From Streptomyces cinnamoneus (GTDB lineage Bacteria; Actinomycetota; Actinomycetes; Streptomycetales; Streptomycetaceae), in contig NZ_BMVB01000001.1 of NCBI RefSeq assembly GCF_014650495.1, forward strand, positions 228,003 to 292,002: a stretch of DNA of 64,000 nucleotides. Reading direction: 5' to 3'. This document shows positions 44,087 through 52,311 of this stretch, piece after piece. Below the pieces are notes generated by a model, which worked only from the letters and a program-made list of their open reading frames with translations, made no database searches and was not told the origin of the DNA. The translations under genes and the position numbers were made by a program. Position 1 is the first letter of the stretch; every line of letters starts with the position of its first letter.

Positions 44087-44859
44087 AGGACCCTTCCCTC
44101 GGTGCCGGCCAGGATCTCCGCGATGTGTACCGGACGCACACCGGATCCTTCGCGGCTGAGGGTGCCGCCGATGTGCATCAGACAGGAGTTGTCGACCGCG
44201 CAGACCGCTCGCGCACCGGTCTTCCTGATGGCCCGCGTCTTGTCGGCGCCCATCGCGGCGGAGACGGCGGGGTTCTTGACGGCGAAGGTGCCCCCGAAGC
44301 CGCAGCATTCCTCCGCCCCTGCCAGTTCCCGCAACTCCAGACCCCTGACGTGCTCCAACAGGCGCCGTGGGCGGTCACCGAGCCCCAGCATGCGCAGCCC
44401 GTGACACGTGGGGTGGTAGGTCACGGTGTGCGGGAAGTACGCGCCGACGTCGGTCACTCCCAGGACGTCCACCAGGAACTCGGTCAGCTCGTACGTCCGG
44501 GTCACGACCCTCGCCGCCGCCTTGGACAGGCGCTCCACTTCCGCGCGCGACCGGCCTTCGACGGCCGCGCGGGCAGCGATCCTGGGGTAGCCCTCGCGGA
44601 CCATGGCGGCACACGAAGCCGACGGAGTGACGACGTACTCGTGGCCCTGGAAGGCAGCGGCGTACCGGAGCATCAGTGCCTCGGCGCGGTGCCGGTAGCC
44701 GGTGTTGGACAGGGGCTGGCCGCAGCAGCTCTGTGCCGCCGGGAAGTCGACCTCCACACCCAGCCGTTCCAGCAGCGAGACGACCGCTCGGCCGGTGCGG
44801 GGATAGAGCGTGTCGTTGACGCACGTCACGAACAGCCCTACGCGCATGACGTCTGACAT
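44083..44859 (-). CDS. lutA: LutA-type iron-sulfur protein (CCG domains) of lactate utilisation
   Basis: A protein of about 258 aa with two cysteine-rich CCG domains: FPAAQSCCGQPLSNTGY near residue 40 and ELAGAEECCGFGGTFAVKNP near 190. These bind an iron-sulfur cluster or the heterodisulfide-like site of the lactate dehydrogenase complex. ATG 44859 is used; ATG 44847 (MRVGLFVTCV) matches the usual family start equally well. It is the first lut gene. Direct repeats of TCCAGCCCCA(A)CGAT lie 74-102 bp before the start. Confidence 0.92.
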   Translation of the reverse strand: MSDVMRVGLFVTCVNDTLYPRTGRAVVSLLERLGVEVDFPAAQSCCGQPLSNTGYRHRAEALMLRYAAAFQGHEYVVTPSASCAAMVREGYPRIAARAAVEGRSRAEVERLSKAAARVVTRTYELTEFLVDVLGVTDVGAYFPHTVTYHPTCHGLRMLGLGDRPRRLLEHVRGLELRELAGAEECCGFGGTFAVKNPAVSAAMGADKTRAIRKTGARAVCAVDNSCLMHIGGTLSREGSGVRPVHIAEILAGTEGRVL

Positions 44860-44932
44860 CCCCTCGCGGCCGATGATCATCTGCCGCTTCATCCTGCCGC
44901 ACCGGGAGGCGACTGTGAAGGACACGGACATG

Positions 44933-44961
44933 TCCAGCCCCACGATTCCAGCCCCAACGAT
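44933..44961. repeat. Direct repeat upstream of the lut operon
   Basis: TCCAGCCCCACGAT (44933-44946) is followed immediately by TCCAGCCCCAACGAT (44947-44961). The pair lies in the 151-bp gap between lutA and the thioesterase gene. It could be a regulator site for lut, but no adjacent regulator gene supports this. Confidence 0.4.
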
Positions 44962-45010
44962 CTTCGTGGAGTCCAGCCGCCAGGGCGGACGGCGACCAGC
45001 GGCGTATGCC

Positions 45011-45790
45011 TCAGCTGGTCCTGGCCTTTTCGAGTTCCCGCGAGATCTCGGCGTTGACCGCCGCCTGCTGGCCGGCGAGGAAGAAGTGTCCGCCGGGGAA
45101 CACCTCCAGCCGGAACGCGCCGTGGGTGTGCCGCTCCCAGGCCGCCGCTTCGTCGAGCGTCGTGCGCGGGTCGGCGGCGCCGGTCAGGACGGTGACGGGG
45201 CACTGCAGCGCGCGGTCCTCCGGCTCGCAGCGGTAGGTCTCGACGGCCCGGTAGTCGCCGCGGATGGCGGGCAGCGCCATCCTGAGGATCTCGTCGTCGC
45301 CGAGTACGCCCGGGTCCGTGCCGTTGAGCAGCCGAAGCTCGGCGATGATGCCGTCGTCGTCGCGCTGGTGCACCGTCTCGGGACGGGTCGAGGACGGGGC
45401 CCGGCGGCCCGAGGCGATGACGGCACGGGGCGCGTTGACGCCCTTCTGCTCCAGCCGCCAGGCCGTTTCGAAGGCCAGCACCGCGCCCATGCTGTGCCCG
45501 AAGAACACCGTGGGCTTGTCGTCCAGCGCCAGCAGCTGCTCCGTGACGTGGTCGGCCAGCGTGCCGAGGTCGGTGACACACGGCTCGCGGCGACGGTCCT
45601 GCCGTCCCGGGTACTGCAGGGCGATCACGTCGGCGCGGGCGGAGAACGTGGCCGACACGGGGTGGAAGAAGCTGGCCGACCCTCCGGCGTGGGGGAAGCA
45701 GACGAGCCGTACGCCGCTGTCGGTGGCCGGGTGGTAGCGCCGGAGCCACAGGGCCGCGGAGTTGTCGGTGGAATGGCCCGTGATGGTCAT
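45011..45790 (-). CDS. Type II thioesterase (alpha/beta hydrolase), orphan
   Basis: A 259-aa editing-type thioesterase of the GrsT/RifR family. In polyketide and non-ribosomal-peptide pathways such proteins remove blocking acyl groups from carrier proteins. The family start VCFPHAGGSASFF is at about residue 30, the nucleophile Ser in FFGHSMGAVLAFE near 97, the catalytic Asp in TGAADPRTT near 203, and the His in FPGGHFFL near 233. ATG 45790 follows AAAGGA. No PKS, NRPS or carrier-protein gene is in this window, so its partner lies elsewhere. Three 15-bp repeats and a hairpin lie upstream. Confidence 0.92.
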   Translation of the reverse strand: MTITGHSTDNSAALWLRRYHPATDSGVRLVCFPHAGGSASFFHPVSATFSARADVIALQYPGRQDRRREPCVTDLGTLADHVTEQLLALDDKPTVFFGHSMGAVLAFETAWRLEQKGVNAPRAVIASGRRAPSSTRPETVHQRDDDGIIAELRLLNGTDPGVLGDDEILRMALPAIRGDYRAVETYRCEPEDRALQCPVTVLTGAADPRTTLDEAAAWERHTHGAFRLEVFPGGHFFLAGQQAAVNAEISRELEKARTS

Positions 45791-45847
45791 GAGCTTCGGT
45801 CCTTTCAGCACGAGGGGGCACGTTCTGGGGACACCAGTGCATCGCAC

Positions 45848-45914
45848 AGGGAACGCGCAATTCCCTAGAGTTCGAAGACCACGAGTTGGAAGACCACGAG
45901 AGTTCGAGGACCAC
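45848..45914. repeat. Hairpin and three 15-bp direct repeats upstream of the thioesterase gene
   Basis: AGGGAA and TTCCCT pair around CGCGCAA at 45848-45866. Three copies of a 15-mer follow: GAGTTCGAAGACCAC (45868-45882), GAGTTGGAAGACCAC (45883-45897) and GAGTTCGAGGACCAC (45900-45914). They lie 78-124 bp before the thioesterase start, in the gap shared with the divergent yjbQ-type gene. A multimeric operator is plausible. Confidence 0.6.
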
Positions 45915-46027
45915 GCGCGAGGGCCGGTCCCCTGCGGGCCCTGAGGATGCGGGCCGGGGAACTCCTTGGGCCACTTCCCGGCCCGTCGCCTTGCCGCCGC
46001 CCTCGTCCGACGGGTATGCGGTGGAGC

Positions 46028-46450
46028 ATGGCTGACACTTTCACCACGCGCGTCATCGACGTGAGGACCGGTTCCCGCGAGACCGTGCACGACCTCACCG
46101 ACGCCTGCGCGGAGTTCCTGCGCGGCGCCGCCCACGGGCGCGACGGACTGCTCAATGTTTTCACCCCCCACGCCACAGCCGGCCTGGCGGTGATCGAGAC
46201 CGGCTCGGGGAGCGACGACGACCTCCTCGCCGCCCTGCACGACCTGCTGCCGGCCGACGACCGCTGGCGGCACCGCCACGGCAGCCCCGGCCACGGCCGC
46301 GACCACGTGCTCCCCGCCCTGATCCCGCCGCACGCCACCCTGCCGGTCATCGGCGGCCGGCTGGAACTGGGAACGTGGCAGTCCGTCGTTCTCGTCGACA
46401 CCAACGTGGACAACCCCGACCGGAAGGTGCGGTTGTCCTTCCTCGGGTGA
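46028..46450 (+). CDS. YjbQ-family protein (secondary thiamine-phosphate synthase-like)
   Basis: A 140-aa small single-domain protein of the YjbQ family, some members of which show weak thiamine-phosphate synthase activity. Conserved stretches are VFTPHATAGLAVIE near residue 45, DDRWRHRHGSPGHGRDHVLP near 77, ALIPPHATLPVIGGRLELG near 97 and WQSVVLVDTN. The conserved His residues could bind a metal. It is divergent from the thioesterase gene. Confidence 0.92.
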   Translation: MADTFTTRVIDVRTGSRETVHDLTDACAEFLRGAAHGRDGLLNVFTPHATAGLAVIETGSGSDDDLLAALHDLLPADDRWRHRHGSPGHGRDHVLPALIPPHATLPVIGGRLELGTWQSVVLVDTNVDNPDRKVRLSFLG

Positions 46451-46485
46451 GAGCCGGAGGGGCGGCGGCCGGCGGCGCACGGGCT

Positions 46486-46504
46486 GGGTCCGGTCACCGG
46501 GCCC
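46486..46504. terminator. Hairpin between convergent yjbQ-type and lrp-type genes
   Basis: GGGTCCGG and CCGGGCCC pair over 8 positions (one wobble) with the loop TCA. It lies within the 64-bp gap between the two stop codons. Confidence 0.5.
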
Positions 46505-46514
46505 GCCCACTTCC

Positions 46515-46997
46515 TCAGGTGCCCCGCTGCGCCGCCCGCCCCACTTCCTCCACCAGCGGCATCATCCGGTACGGCACCCGCTCGCGCAGCACCATCTCCG
46601 TGCGGGTGCGCACCACGCCCGGCAGCTGGACGAGCAGCTGGATCACGTCCTCCAGGTGCGCCGCGTCCCGGGCGACGACGCGCGTCATCAGATCGCCGCC
46701 CCCGGTGATCGAGAACGCCTCGATGATCTCCGGCACGTCGGCCAGGGCGTTGGCGACCGTGTCCAGCCGGCCCTGGGTGACCTCTATGTGAACGAAGGCC
46801 AGCACCGGATGGCCCAGCGCGGCGGCGGACAGCCGCGGCCCCGTGCCGGTGATCACGCCGTCCCGCTCCAGCCGGTCGAGACGGGCCTGGAGGGTGCCAC
46901 GGGCGATGCCCAGCAGCCGTGCGTACTCCCGCACGCTCGTCCGCGGCTGCTCCAACAGCAACCGCAGGATCCTGGCGTCCAGCGCGTCCACAGCCAT
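46515..46997 (-). CDS. Lrp/AsnC-family transcriptional regulator
   Basis: A 160-aa regulator. The N-terminal helix-turn-helix is ILRLLLEQPRTSVREYARLL then ARGTLQARLDRLERDGVI (about residues 9-50). The C-terminal RAM effector-binding domain is at about 70-150 (FVHIEVTQGRLDTV, GGGDLMTRVVARD). ATG 46997 follows GGGAGCC. Divergent from an FUSC transporter gene; a perfect 10-bp inverted repeat in the shared region is a good candidate for its operator, so it probably controls both genes in response to an amino acid or aromatic ligand. Confidence 0.93.
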   Translation of the reverse strand: MAVDALDARILRLLLEQPRTSVREYARLLGIARGTLQARLDRLERDGVITGTGPRLSAAALGHPVLAFVHIEVTQGRLDTVANALADVPEIIEAFSITGGGDLMTRVVARDAAHLEDVIQLLVQLPGVVRTRTEMVLRERVPYRMMPLVEEVGRAAQRGT

Positions 46998-47044
46998 GGG
47001 CCATCGGCTCCCTTCTGGTCGGTGTTCCGGGCCTGGCACTGTAC

Positions 47045-47081
47045 CAATGGCTCACCCGAACAGAGCGGTCTTGAGCCATTG
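47045..47081. promoter_or_regulatory. Inverted-repeat operator candidate for the Lrp/AsnC regulator
   Basis: CAATGGCTCA (47045-47054) and its exact reverse complement TGAGCCATTG (47072-47081) are separated by 17 bp, so the centres are 27 bp apart, on the same face of DNA after about 2.5 turns. A further partial copy, CAATGGCG, lies near 47108. The sites are 48-84 bp before the regulator start codon. Confidence 0.6.
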
Positions 47082-47182
47082 AGCTCCAGATGTTTTCCTC
47101 TTTGCATCAATGGCGTTGCGCTGGGCTGCGCCGGACGGCAAGGAAGCCGCATCCGGACCCCCGCAGCGCCTTTCCTCTGCAT

Positions 47183-47219
47183 GCGCATCCCTGCGCGCCT
47201 CCGGCGTGCGGGGATGCGC
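47183..47219 (+). promoter_or_regulatory. Strong hairpin in the leader of the FUSC gene
   Basis: GCGCATCCCTGCGCGC and GCGTGCGGGGATGCGC pair over 14 of 16 positions, the other two being wobbles, around the 5-nt loop CTCCG. It ends 35 bp before ATG 47255. No T-run follows. It may affect leader stability or act as an attenuator; function is inferred. Confidence 0.5.
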
Positions 47220-47254
47220 GCGCGGGCAAGAAAGGGGCGGCCGCTCTGAAGAGG

Positions 47255-48751
47255 ATGTTCGTGGCTCCGGATCCGGGCCGGTACCGGCTCCGTACCGGCG
47301 CGCGCGCCGTGCTCGGCGTGGGTGCGGCGGTCACGGTCGCCGAGCTGGCCGGCCTGCCGCTGCCCGCCGTCATCCTGGGCGGTCTGGCGGCGCTCCTGGC
47401 CCTCTTCACCGTCGGTGACCCGACCGTACGGCGTCAGGCGGTCACCACCGCCCTGCTCCCGGTCGTCGGCTTCCCCGTCCTGGCGCTGGCCACGGCGCTG
47501 CACAGTACGCCGCTGGTGCGCGACGCGGCGTTCCTCGCCGTGGTCTTCTGCGGCGTGTACGCGCGCCGCTGGGGCGCGCGCGGGCAGGCGCTGGGCATCT
47601 TCGGCTTCATGCAGTTCTTCGCGGCGCAGTTCCTGCACGCCGTCCCCGCCCAGCTGCCCGGGCTGTACGCGGCCGTCGCCATGGCCCTCGTCGCCTCCGG
47701 CCTCGTCCGCTTCGGGCTGTGGTGCATCGAACGCCGCACCCCGCCGCCCGCCGGGCCGGCCCCGGCGGCCGCGCGCGGCCTGGCCCGTCCCACCACCCGG
47801 CAGGCATTCCAGGCCACCTTCGCCTGTGCCGTCGCCCTCGGCGTCGGCCAGATCGTCTCCGACGAACGCTGGTACTGGGCCGTCGGCACCGCCTGGTGGA
47901 TCTTCGTCAACACCGCCTCGCGCGGCGAGACCCTGGTCCGTGGCTTCCGGCGCGTCATCGGCACGATGGCCGGCATCGCCGTCGGGCTGCTCGTCGCCGT
48001 GCCCCTGCACGGCGCGCCCGCCCCCACCGCCGCCCTCGTCGCCGTCTGCGTCTTCGGCATCTTCTACACGGCCGCGCCCTCGTACAGCTGGATGATGTTC
48101 TTCGTGACCGTCATGGCCGGCTTCCTCTACGGGCTCCTCGGGGTGCTCCACCCCGGCCTGCTGGCACTGCGCTTCGAGCAGACCCTGGTGGGCGCCGCCG
48201 GTGCGGCCCTGGCCGTCGCCCTCGTCCTGCCCGTCACCACGCACGCCGCCACCGACGCCTGGATCCAGCGCGCCCTGCTGTGCGTGCGGCGCTGCACGGC
48301 CGAGTCCGCCCGGCGGCTGGCGGGCGACGACGGCGCCGACCCCGCCCCGCACGTCGCCGAGCTCGAACTGCTCCTCGGCAAGGTCCGCGTGTCGGTGGCG
48401 CCCCTGCTCCACCCGCTCAGCCCGCTGCGGGCCCGCAAGGAGCGGGCGCGGCAGGTCATGGCACACCTCGACGACTGCGCCCGGCAGGCCCGCGGCCTGG
48501 CCGAGGTGGCGGCCGACCCCGACGCCTCGCACGATGCGCGGCTGACCGCCGCCTGCCGGCGGGTCGAGAGCGCGCTGCTGGCCCTTGCGGCCTCGGAGGA
48601 GCCCCCGGTCGCCGGCGACCTCGCAGCCGGCCCGCACCACCACCCGGGCGCGGAGCGCGCCCTCGCCCACCTGCACGACCTGGAGGCGGCGCTCGCCTCG
48701 CTGGCCAGGCCCCTGCAGGACGAGCCGCGCGGCGTCTTCGCGAAGGTCTGA
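47255..48751 (+). CDS. FUSC-family membrane protein (aromatic acid exporter-like)
   Basis: A 498-aa membrane protein with two blocks of hydrophobic segments (about residues 20-155 and 195-320) and a cytoplasmic helical tail, the layout of FUSC/AaeB-type efflux proteins. Typical features are RTGARAVLGVGAAVTVAELA in the first block and TRQAFQATFACAVALGVGQI with RGFRRVIGTMAGIAVGLL in the second. ATG 47255 has GAAGAGG close before it. It is divergent from the Lrp/AsnC gene, a pairing that suggests efflux of the regulator's ligand. Confidence 0.88.
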   Translation: MFVAPDPGRYRLRTGARAVLGVGAAVTVAELAGLPLPAVILGGLAALLALFTVGDPTVRRQAVTTALLPVVGFPVLALATALHSTPLVRDAAFLAVVFCGVYARRWGARGQALGIFGFMQFFAAQFLHAVPAQLPGLYAAVAMALVASGLVRFGLWCIERRTPPPAGPAPAAARGLARPTTRQAFQATFACAVALGVGQIVSDERWYWAVGTAWWIFVNTASRGETLVRGFRRVIGTMAGIAVGLLVAVPLHGAPAPTAALVAVCVFGIFYTAAPSYSWMMFFVTVMAGFLYGLLGVLHPGLLALRFEQTLVGAAGAALAVALVLPVTTHAATDAWIQRALLCVRRCTAESARRLAGDDGADPAPHVAELELLLGKVRVSVAPLLHPLSPLRARKERARQVMAHLDDCARQARGLAEVAADPDASHDARLTAACRRVESALLALAASEEPPVAGDLAAGPHHHPGAERALAHLHDLEAALASLARPLQDEPRGVFAKV

Positions 48752-48909
48752 GACCGCCGAAGGGCGGGCCAGGGACCGCGCCCATCGTCCTGGTGTCCGC
48801 CACGGGCGCCGGGCATGGCTGTCCGGGGCCAGGGCCTCACGCACCGTTGTCAGTGCCTCCCTGTAGCGTCATCCGCACATAGTGTTCCGGTGGGGGAGGG
48901 GTGGCGGTC

Positions 48910-49971
48910 ATGGCGCACAGGGGACGGGGCGGGCAGCGGGGGCGGCACGCCTACATCGGATCGTTCACCGAGGCGGGCGGCCGGGGGATCACGGTCGCAC
49001 GGGTCGACGGCGATACGGGCGCGCTGACACCCGTGTACGTCACGGACGTCGTCGCGAACCCCTCGTACCTCACCCTGTCGCCGGGCGGTGACGTGCTCTA
49101 CGCGGTGAGCGAGAGCGACGAGGGCGCGGCCGCCGCCTTCTCGCTGGCCGACCCCGCGCGTCCGGAGCCGCTCGGCGTGCCGGTCGCCGTGCGCGGTGAC
49201 GGCCCCACGCACCTGGCCGCCGTCGGCTCCTGGCTGCTCACCGCCAACTACGGCTCCGGCAGCGTCAGCGCGCTCCCGGTGCGCACCGGGGGAGGGCTGG
49301 GCGCGCCGACGACGGTGCTTGCGCACCGCGGCAGCGGGCCGGTGACGGAGCGCCAGGCCGGGCCGCACGCCCATTCCGTCGTGCCCGACCCGTCCGGGCG
49401 CTGGGTGCTCGCCGCCGACCTGGGCACCGACTCGGTGTGGAGCTCCGCGCTCGACCCGCTCACCGGCGTCCCCCGACCGCACCGCGAGACGCGGCTACGA
49501 CCCGGCAGCGGCCCCCGGCACCTCGTGTTCCATCCGAGCGGTGACCGGGTCTACGTCCTCAACGAGCTGGAGCCGACCGTCACCGCGTGCCGGTGGGACG
49601 CGGCGCAGGGGCTCCTGGAGCCGGTCGGCACGACCCGTGTCCTGCCCGTCGGAGTGGAAGGCGTGACGTATCCGTCGGCGCCCGTCGTCTCCGCCGACGG
49701 CCGCTTCCTGTGGGCGGCCGTCCGCGGCCACGACGGCATCGCCACACTGGCCCTCGACGCCACGGGCGACGGCCTCGACCTGCGCGGCACCGTCGGCTGC
49801 GGCGGCCACTGGCCCCGGGACCTGTCCGCCCACCCGGACGGCCGTCTGCTCTACGCCGCCAACGAGCGGTCGGGAGACGTCACCTGGTTCACCGTCGACC
49901 CCGGCACGGGCATACCGGCACGCAGCGGCTCTGTCGCCGTGCCGGCGGCGTCCTGCGTGGTCTTCGCCTGA
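48910..49971 (+). CDS. Lactonase-family beta-propeller protein (6-phosphogluconolactonase-like)
   Basis: A 353-aa seven-bladed propeller of the Pgl/lactonase family (PF10282). The first blade is AYIGSFTEAGGRGITVARVD and later blades carry NPSYLTLSPGGDVLYAVSE, HAHSVVPDPSGRWVLAADLG, GPRHLVFHPSGDRVYVLNEL and WPRDLSAHPDGRLLYAANE. ATG 48910 suits the GGGGGAGG upstream better than GTG 48901. No signal peptide. The exact sugar lactone is not predictable. Confidence 0.92.
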   Translation: MAHRGRGGQRGRHAYIGSFTEAGGRGITVARVDGDTGALTPVYVTDVVANPSYLTLSPGGDVLYAVSESDEGAAAAFSLADPARPEPLGVPVAVRGDGPTHLAAVGSWLLTANYGSGSVSALPVRTGGGLGAPTTVLAHRGSGPVTERQAGPHAHSVVPDPSGRWVLAADLGTDSVWSSALDPLTGVPRPHRETRLRPGSGPRHLVFHPSGDRVYVLNELEPTVTACRWDAAQGLLEPVGTTRVLPVGVEGVTYPSAPVVSADGRFLWAAVRGHDGIATLALDATGDGLDLRGTVGCGGHWPRDLSAHPDGRLLYAANERSGDVTWFTVDPGTGIPARSGSVAVPAASCVVFA

Positions 49972-50093
49972 GGCCGGCGCGAGGCTGCGACCGGTGGCAG
50001 CCCACCTCCCACGTGCAGCCGGCGCACGCCCTGCGGGGTCCTTCCGGCCGGTCGTCCGGCCCCGGAAACGGCCGTGCGCCCCGGGAAACGCCG

Positions 50094-50121
50094 GAGGGGC
50101 CTCCGGTGGCGGAAGCCCCTC
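50094..50121. terminator. Bidirectional terminator hairpin between convergent lactonase and CbiX-like genes
   Basis: GAGGGGCCTCCG and CGGAAGCCCCTC pair at 11 of 12 positions around the loop GTGG. It lies in the 172-bp gap between the two stop codons, which holds no supported gene. No T-run. Confidence 0.7.
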
Positions 50122-50143
50122 TCGTGCGGTGTGCGACGGCGCG

Positions 50144-51088
50144 TCAGCGGACCGACGCGCCCTGCGGTGCCGGCTGGACGGCGATGCCGAGTGCGGCGGC
50201 GTACTTGGCCAGGGCGAGCTTGCCGATTGCGGGGTAGTCGCCCAGCGGCTCGGCGGCCGCGCAGCCGGCCTCCTTCGCGGCCATGGCGGTCAGCGTCTCG
50301 TCGACCTCGGGGCCGATGAGGCACGGGGCGAGCGCCAGGCTCCGGGAGCCGGAGCCGCGCAGCTGGTCGGCGGCACGGGCGACGGCGCCCTCCTCGTCCA
50401 GCGCGGCGGCCAGCACGGGCACCGCGAGGCGGGCGGAGAGCAGCATGCCGGTGATGCCGGCGGCCTGCACGGCCTCCTCGCCGCCCACCGTCGCCAGGAC
50501 GATGCCGTCGGCGGCCGTTGCAACCGTGAACAGTCGGGCGCGGTCGGCGCGGGCCAGGCCGGCCTCGGAGAGCCGGACGTGCAGCGCCTCGGCGAGCAGC
50601 GGGTGCGGGCCGAGCGTGTCGGTGAGCTCGCTGGCGGAGCCGCTGTTCATGAGGGACTGGCGTATCCGCCGGAGCACGGCGCTGTCGGGACCGGCCAGCA
50701 GCGGCACCACGACGGCGTCGGGCGCCTGGGCCCAGGCGTCGGTCGCGGTCTCGCCGCTCTCCGGGTCACGCGCTTCGCTCGCGCGCGCGGCGCGCCGGGA
50801 GGCGATGCGGGCGAGGACGGCGTCCAGGGCGGGGAAGTCCTCGGTGTCCCCGTCGGCGTCCACGTAGCCGACGTGGGCGTCCAGGCCGGGGAGCTCGGAG
50901 CGGGCGATGCTCAGGGACTCCTCGGCGAGGCGCCGCGCGGCGACGCCGGGCGTCCCGGGTACGGCGAGCACCAGCGGGGGCGCACCCGCCGGAGCGGCCG
51001 CCGGCTCCGGCCGCCGGTGTCGTCCGGGCTGGCGGGGACGCGGCATTCGTACAGGCAGGCCGTGTGCGGGCCCAGTGGGGGAGCTCAT
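50144..51088 (-). CDS. Sirohydrochlorin chelatase-like (CbiX) protein
   Basis: A 314-aa protein with two CbiX/CbiK-like halves. The N-terminal half has LVLAVPGTPGVAARRLAEE, where true chelatases have a metal-binding His near the start (typically AHGS). Here it reads VPGTPG, so the first active-site His is missing. PDAVVVPLLAGP and GPHPLLAEALHVRL (about residue 160) retain family features. The C-terminal half has LGDYPAIGKLALAKY. A role in sirohaem or cobalamin metal insertion is the family default, but loss of the His makes activity doubtful. The N-terminal 35 residues are Pro/Arg-rich. Confidence 0.8.
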   Translation of the reverse strand: MSSPTGPAHGLPVRMPRPRQPGRHRRPEPAAAPAGAPPLVLAVPGTPGVAARRLAEESLSIARSELPGLDAHVGYVDADGDTEDFPALDAVLARIASRRAARASEARDPESGETATDAWAQAPDAVVVPLLAGPDSAVLRRIRQSLMNSGSASELTDTLGPHPLLAEALHVRLSEAGLARADRARLFTVATAADGIVLATVGGEEAVQAAGITGMLLSARLAVPVLAAALDEEGAVARAADQLRGSGSRSLALAPCLIGPEVDETLTAMAAKEAGCAAAEPLGDYPAIGKLALAKYAAALGIAVQPAPQGASVR

Positions 51089-51194
51089 GGCGCCGCATGT
51101 TAGCCGTTCATAGGACTCGTACGTTCGGGTGGGGGTATCTGATCAAGGTCTGTCCGGATTTATTCAGGGGTTCCTCCGGGGAGGACGGAAGTGA

Positions 51195-52196
51195 TCAGCA
51201 AACGACGCGGAGCAGTGTCTCGTCGGCCGGAAGTGTCAGGCTGTCGGTCGCCAGAGCGGCTGCGACGTGCAGCGCTCCTGCCAGCGGATCACCCGCCGCG
51301 GGGACGGCCCGCACCCCGGGAAGTTGCTTCTGCAATTCCTTGTGCAACGGTTCGAGCAGGGGCTTGCCCATCCGGAGCACCCCGCCGGTCAGTGCCGCCT
51401 CGCGGGCCCGGTGTGCCTGCGGCGGCGGGCATGCCGCCGCAGCGGCCTCGGCGATGTGCCGGGCCGCCGTCCGCAGGATGCCCGCCGCGACCGGGTCGTC
51501 GTCGGCGCACCGGCCGACCTCGGGGGCGAAGGAGGCCAGGACGGCGGGCCGGTCGGGGCGCGGGTAGAGCTTGCCCGGCAGCTGCGGCGCCGGGCCGAAC
51601 ACGGCTTCCAGACGGGCCAGCAGCGCAAGGGAGCCGCCGGAGCGCCCGTCGTACGCGCGCAACGCCGCGTCGAGCCCCGCCCGTCCGATCCAGGCGCCGC
51701 TGCCGCAGTCGCCCAGCAGGTGCCCCCAGCCGTCCGCGCGCCGCCAGCCGCCCTCCGGCGTCAGGTCCGTGCCGAGCGCGACCAGGCCCGTGCCGGCGGC
51801 GACGACCACGCCCGGCCGCTGCCCGAGGGCGCCCGCGTAGGCCGTCACCGCGTCGGAGGCCAGCGCGAGCCGGCGTGCCCCGAGTTCCTCGCGGAGTGCG
51901 TCGGGCAGGACGGCGCGCAGGTCGTCGCCGAGGGTGGCCATGCCGGAGGCGCCCACGCAGACGGCCTCGCACCGTTGCGACCCGCTCTTGCGCAGCAGCT
52001 CGTGGGCGGCGGGCAGTACGCGGTCGAGGAGACCGTGCGCGTCGATGCCCCTGCCGCCGGTACCGACCGGCACGGGCGAGGACCACGCCAGGGCCTCGCC
52101 CACTCCGTCGGCGCGGCCCAGGGCGATCCTCAGGCCCGAGCCGCCCGAGTCGACCGCCAGTATCCGTCCGGACAGGGAGCCCACGGCGTCCGTCAC
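51195..52196 (-). CDS. BadF/BadG-type ATPase, N-acetylglucosamine kinase-like
   Basis: A 333-aa sugar-kinase-like protein of the BadF/BadG/NAGK group. Phosphate-binding loop 1 is RILAVDSGGSGLRIALG near residue 10. SDAVTAYAGALGQRPGVVVA with GTGLVALG is near 110-130, GWGHLLGDCGSGAWIGR near 150 and ALTGGVLRMGKPLLEP near 280. These fit ATP-dependent phosphorylation of N-acetylglucosamine or a related amino sugar. GTG 52196 follows GGGGCCGG. It lies downstream of ung on the same strand with 115 bp between them. Confidence 0.88.
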   Translation of the reverse strand: MTDAVGSLSGRILAVDSGGSGLRIALGRADGVGEALAWSSPVPVGTGGRGIDAHGLLDRVLPAAHELLRKSGSQRCEAVCVGASGMATLGDDLRAVLPDALREELGARRLALASDAVTAYAGALGQRPGVVVAAGTGLVALGTDLTPEGGWRRADGWGHLLGDCGSGAWIGRAGLDAALRAYDGRSGGSLALLARLEAVFGPAPQLPGKLYPRPDRPAVLASFAPEVGRCADDDPVAAGILRTAARHIAEAAAAACPPPQAHRAREAALTGGVLRMGKPLLEPLHKELQKQLPGVRAVPAAGDPLAGALHVAAALATDSLTLPADETLLRVVC

Positions 52197-52311
52197 CCGG
52201 CCCCGCGGGCATCGACCGGGCCGACGCGGCAGGCGCACCGGCCGGCGGGGGCCGCGGCCGTGCTCATGCGAAGCGACATGGCGCGACCTTACCGCCGGCC
52301 CGTGCCCCGCG

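Noticed and set aside
38061..46450. Secondary-metabolite gene cluster centred on the thioesterase
   Set aside because: Apart from one type II thioesterase there is no synthase, carrier protein, tailoring enzyme set or pathway regulator in the region.
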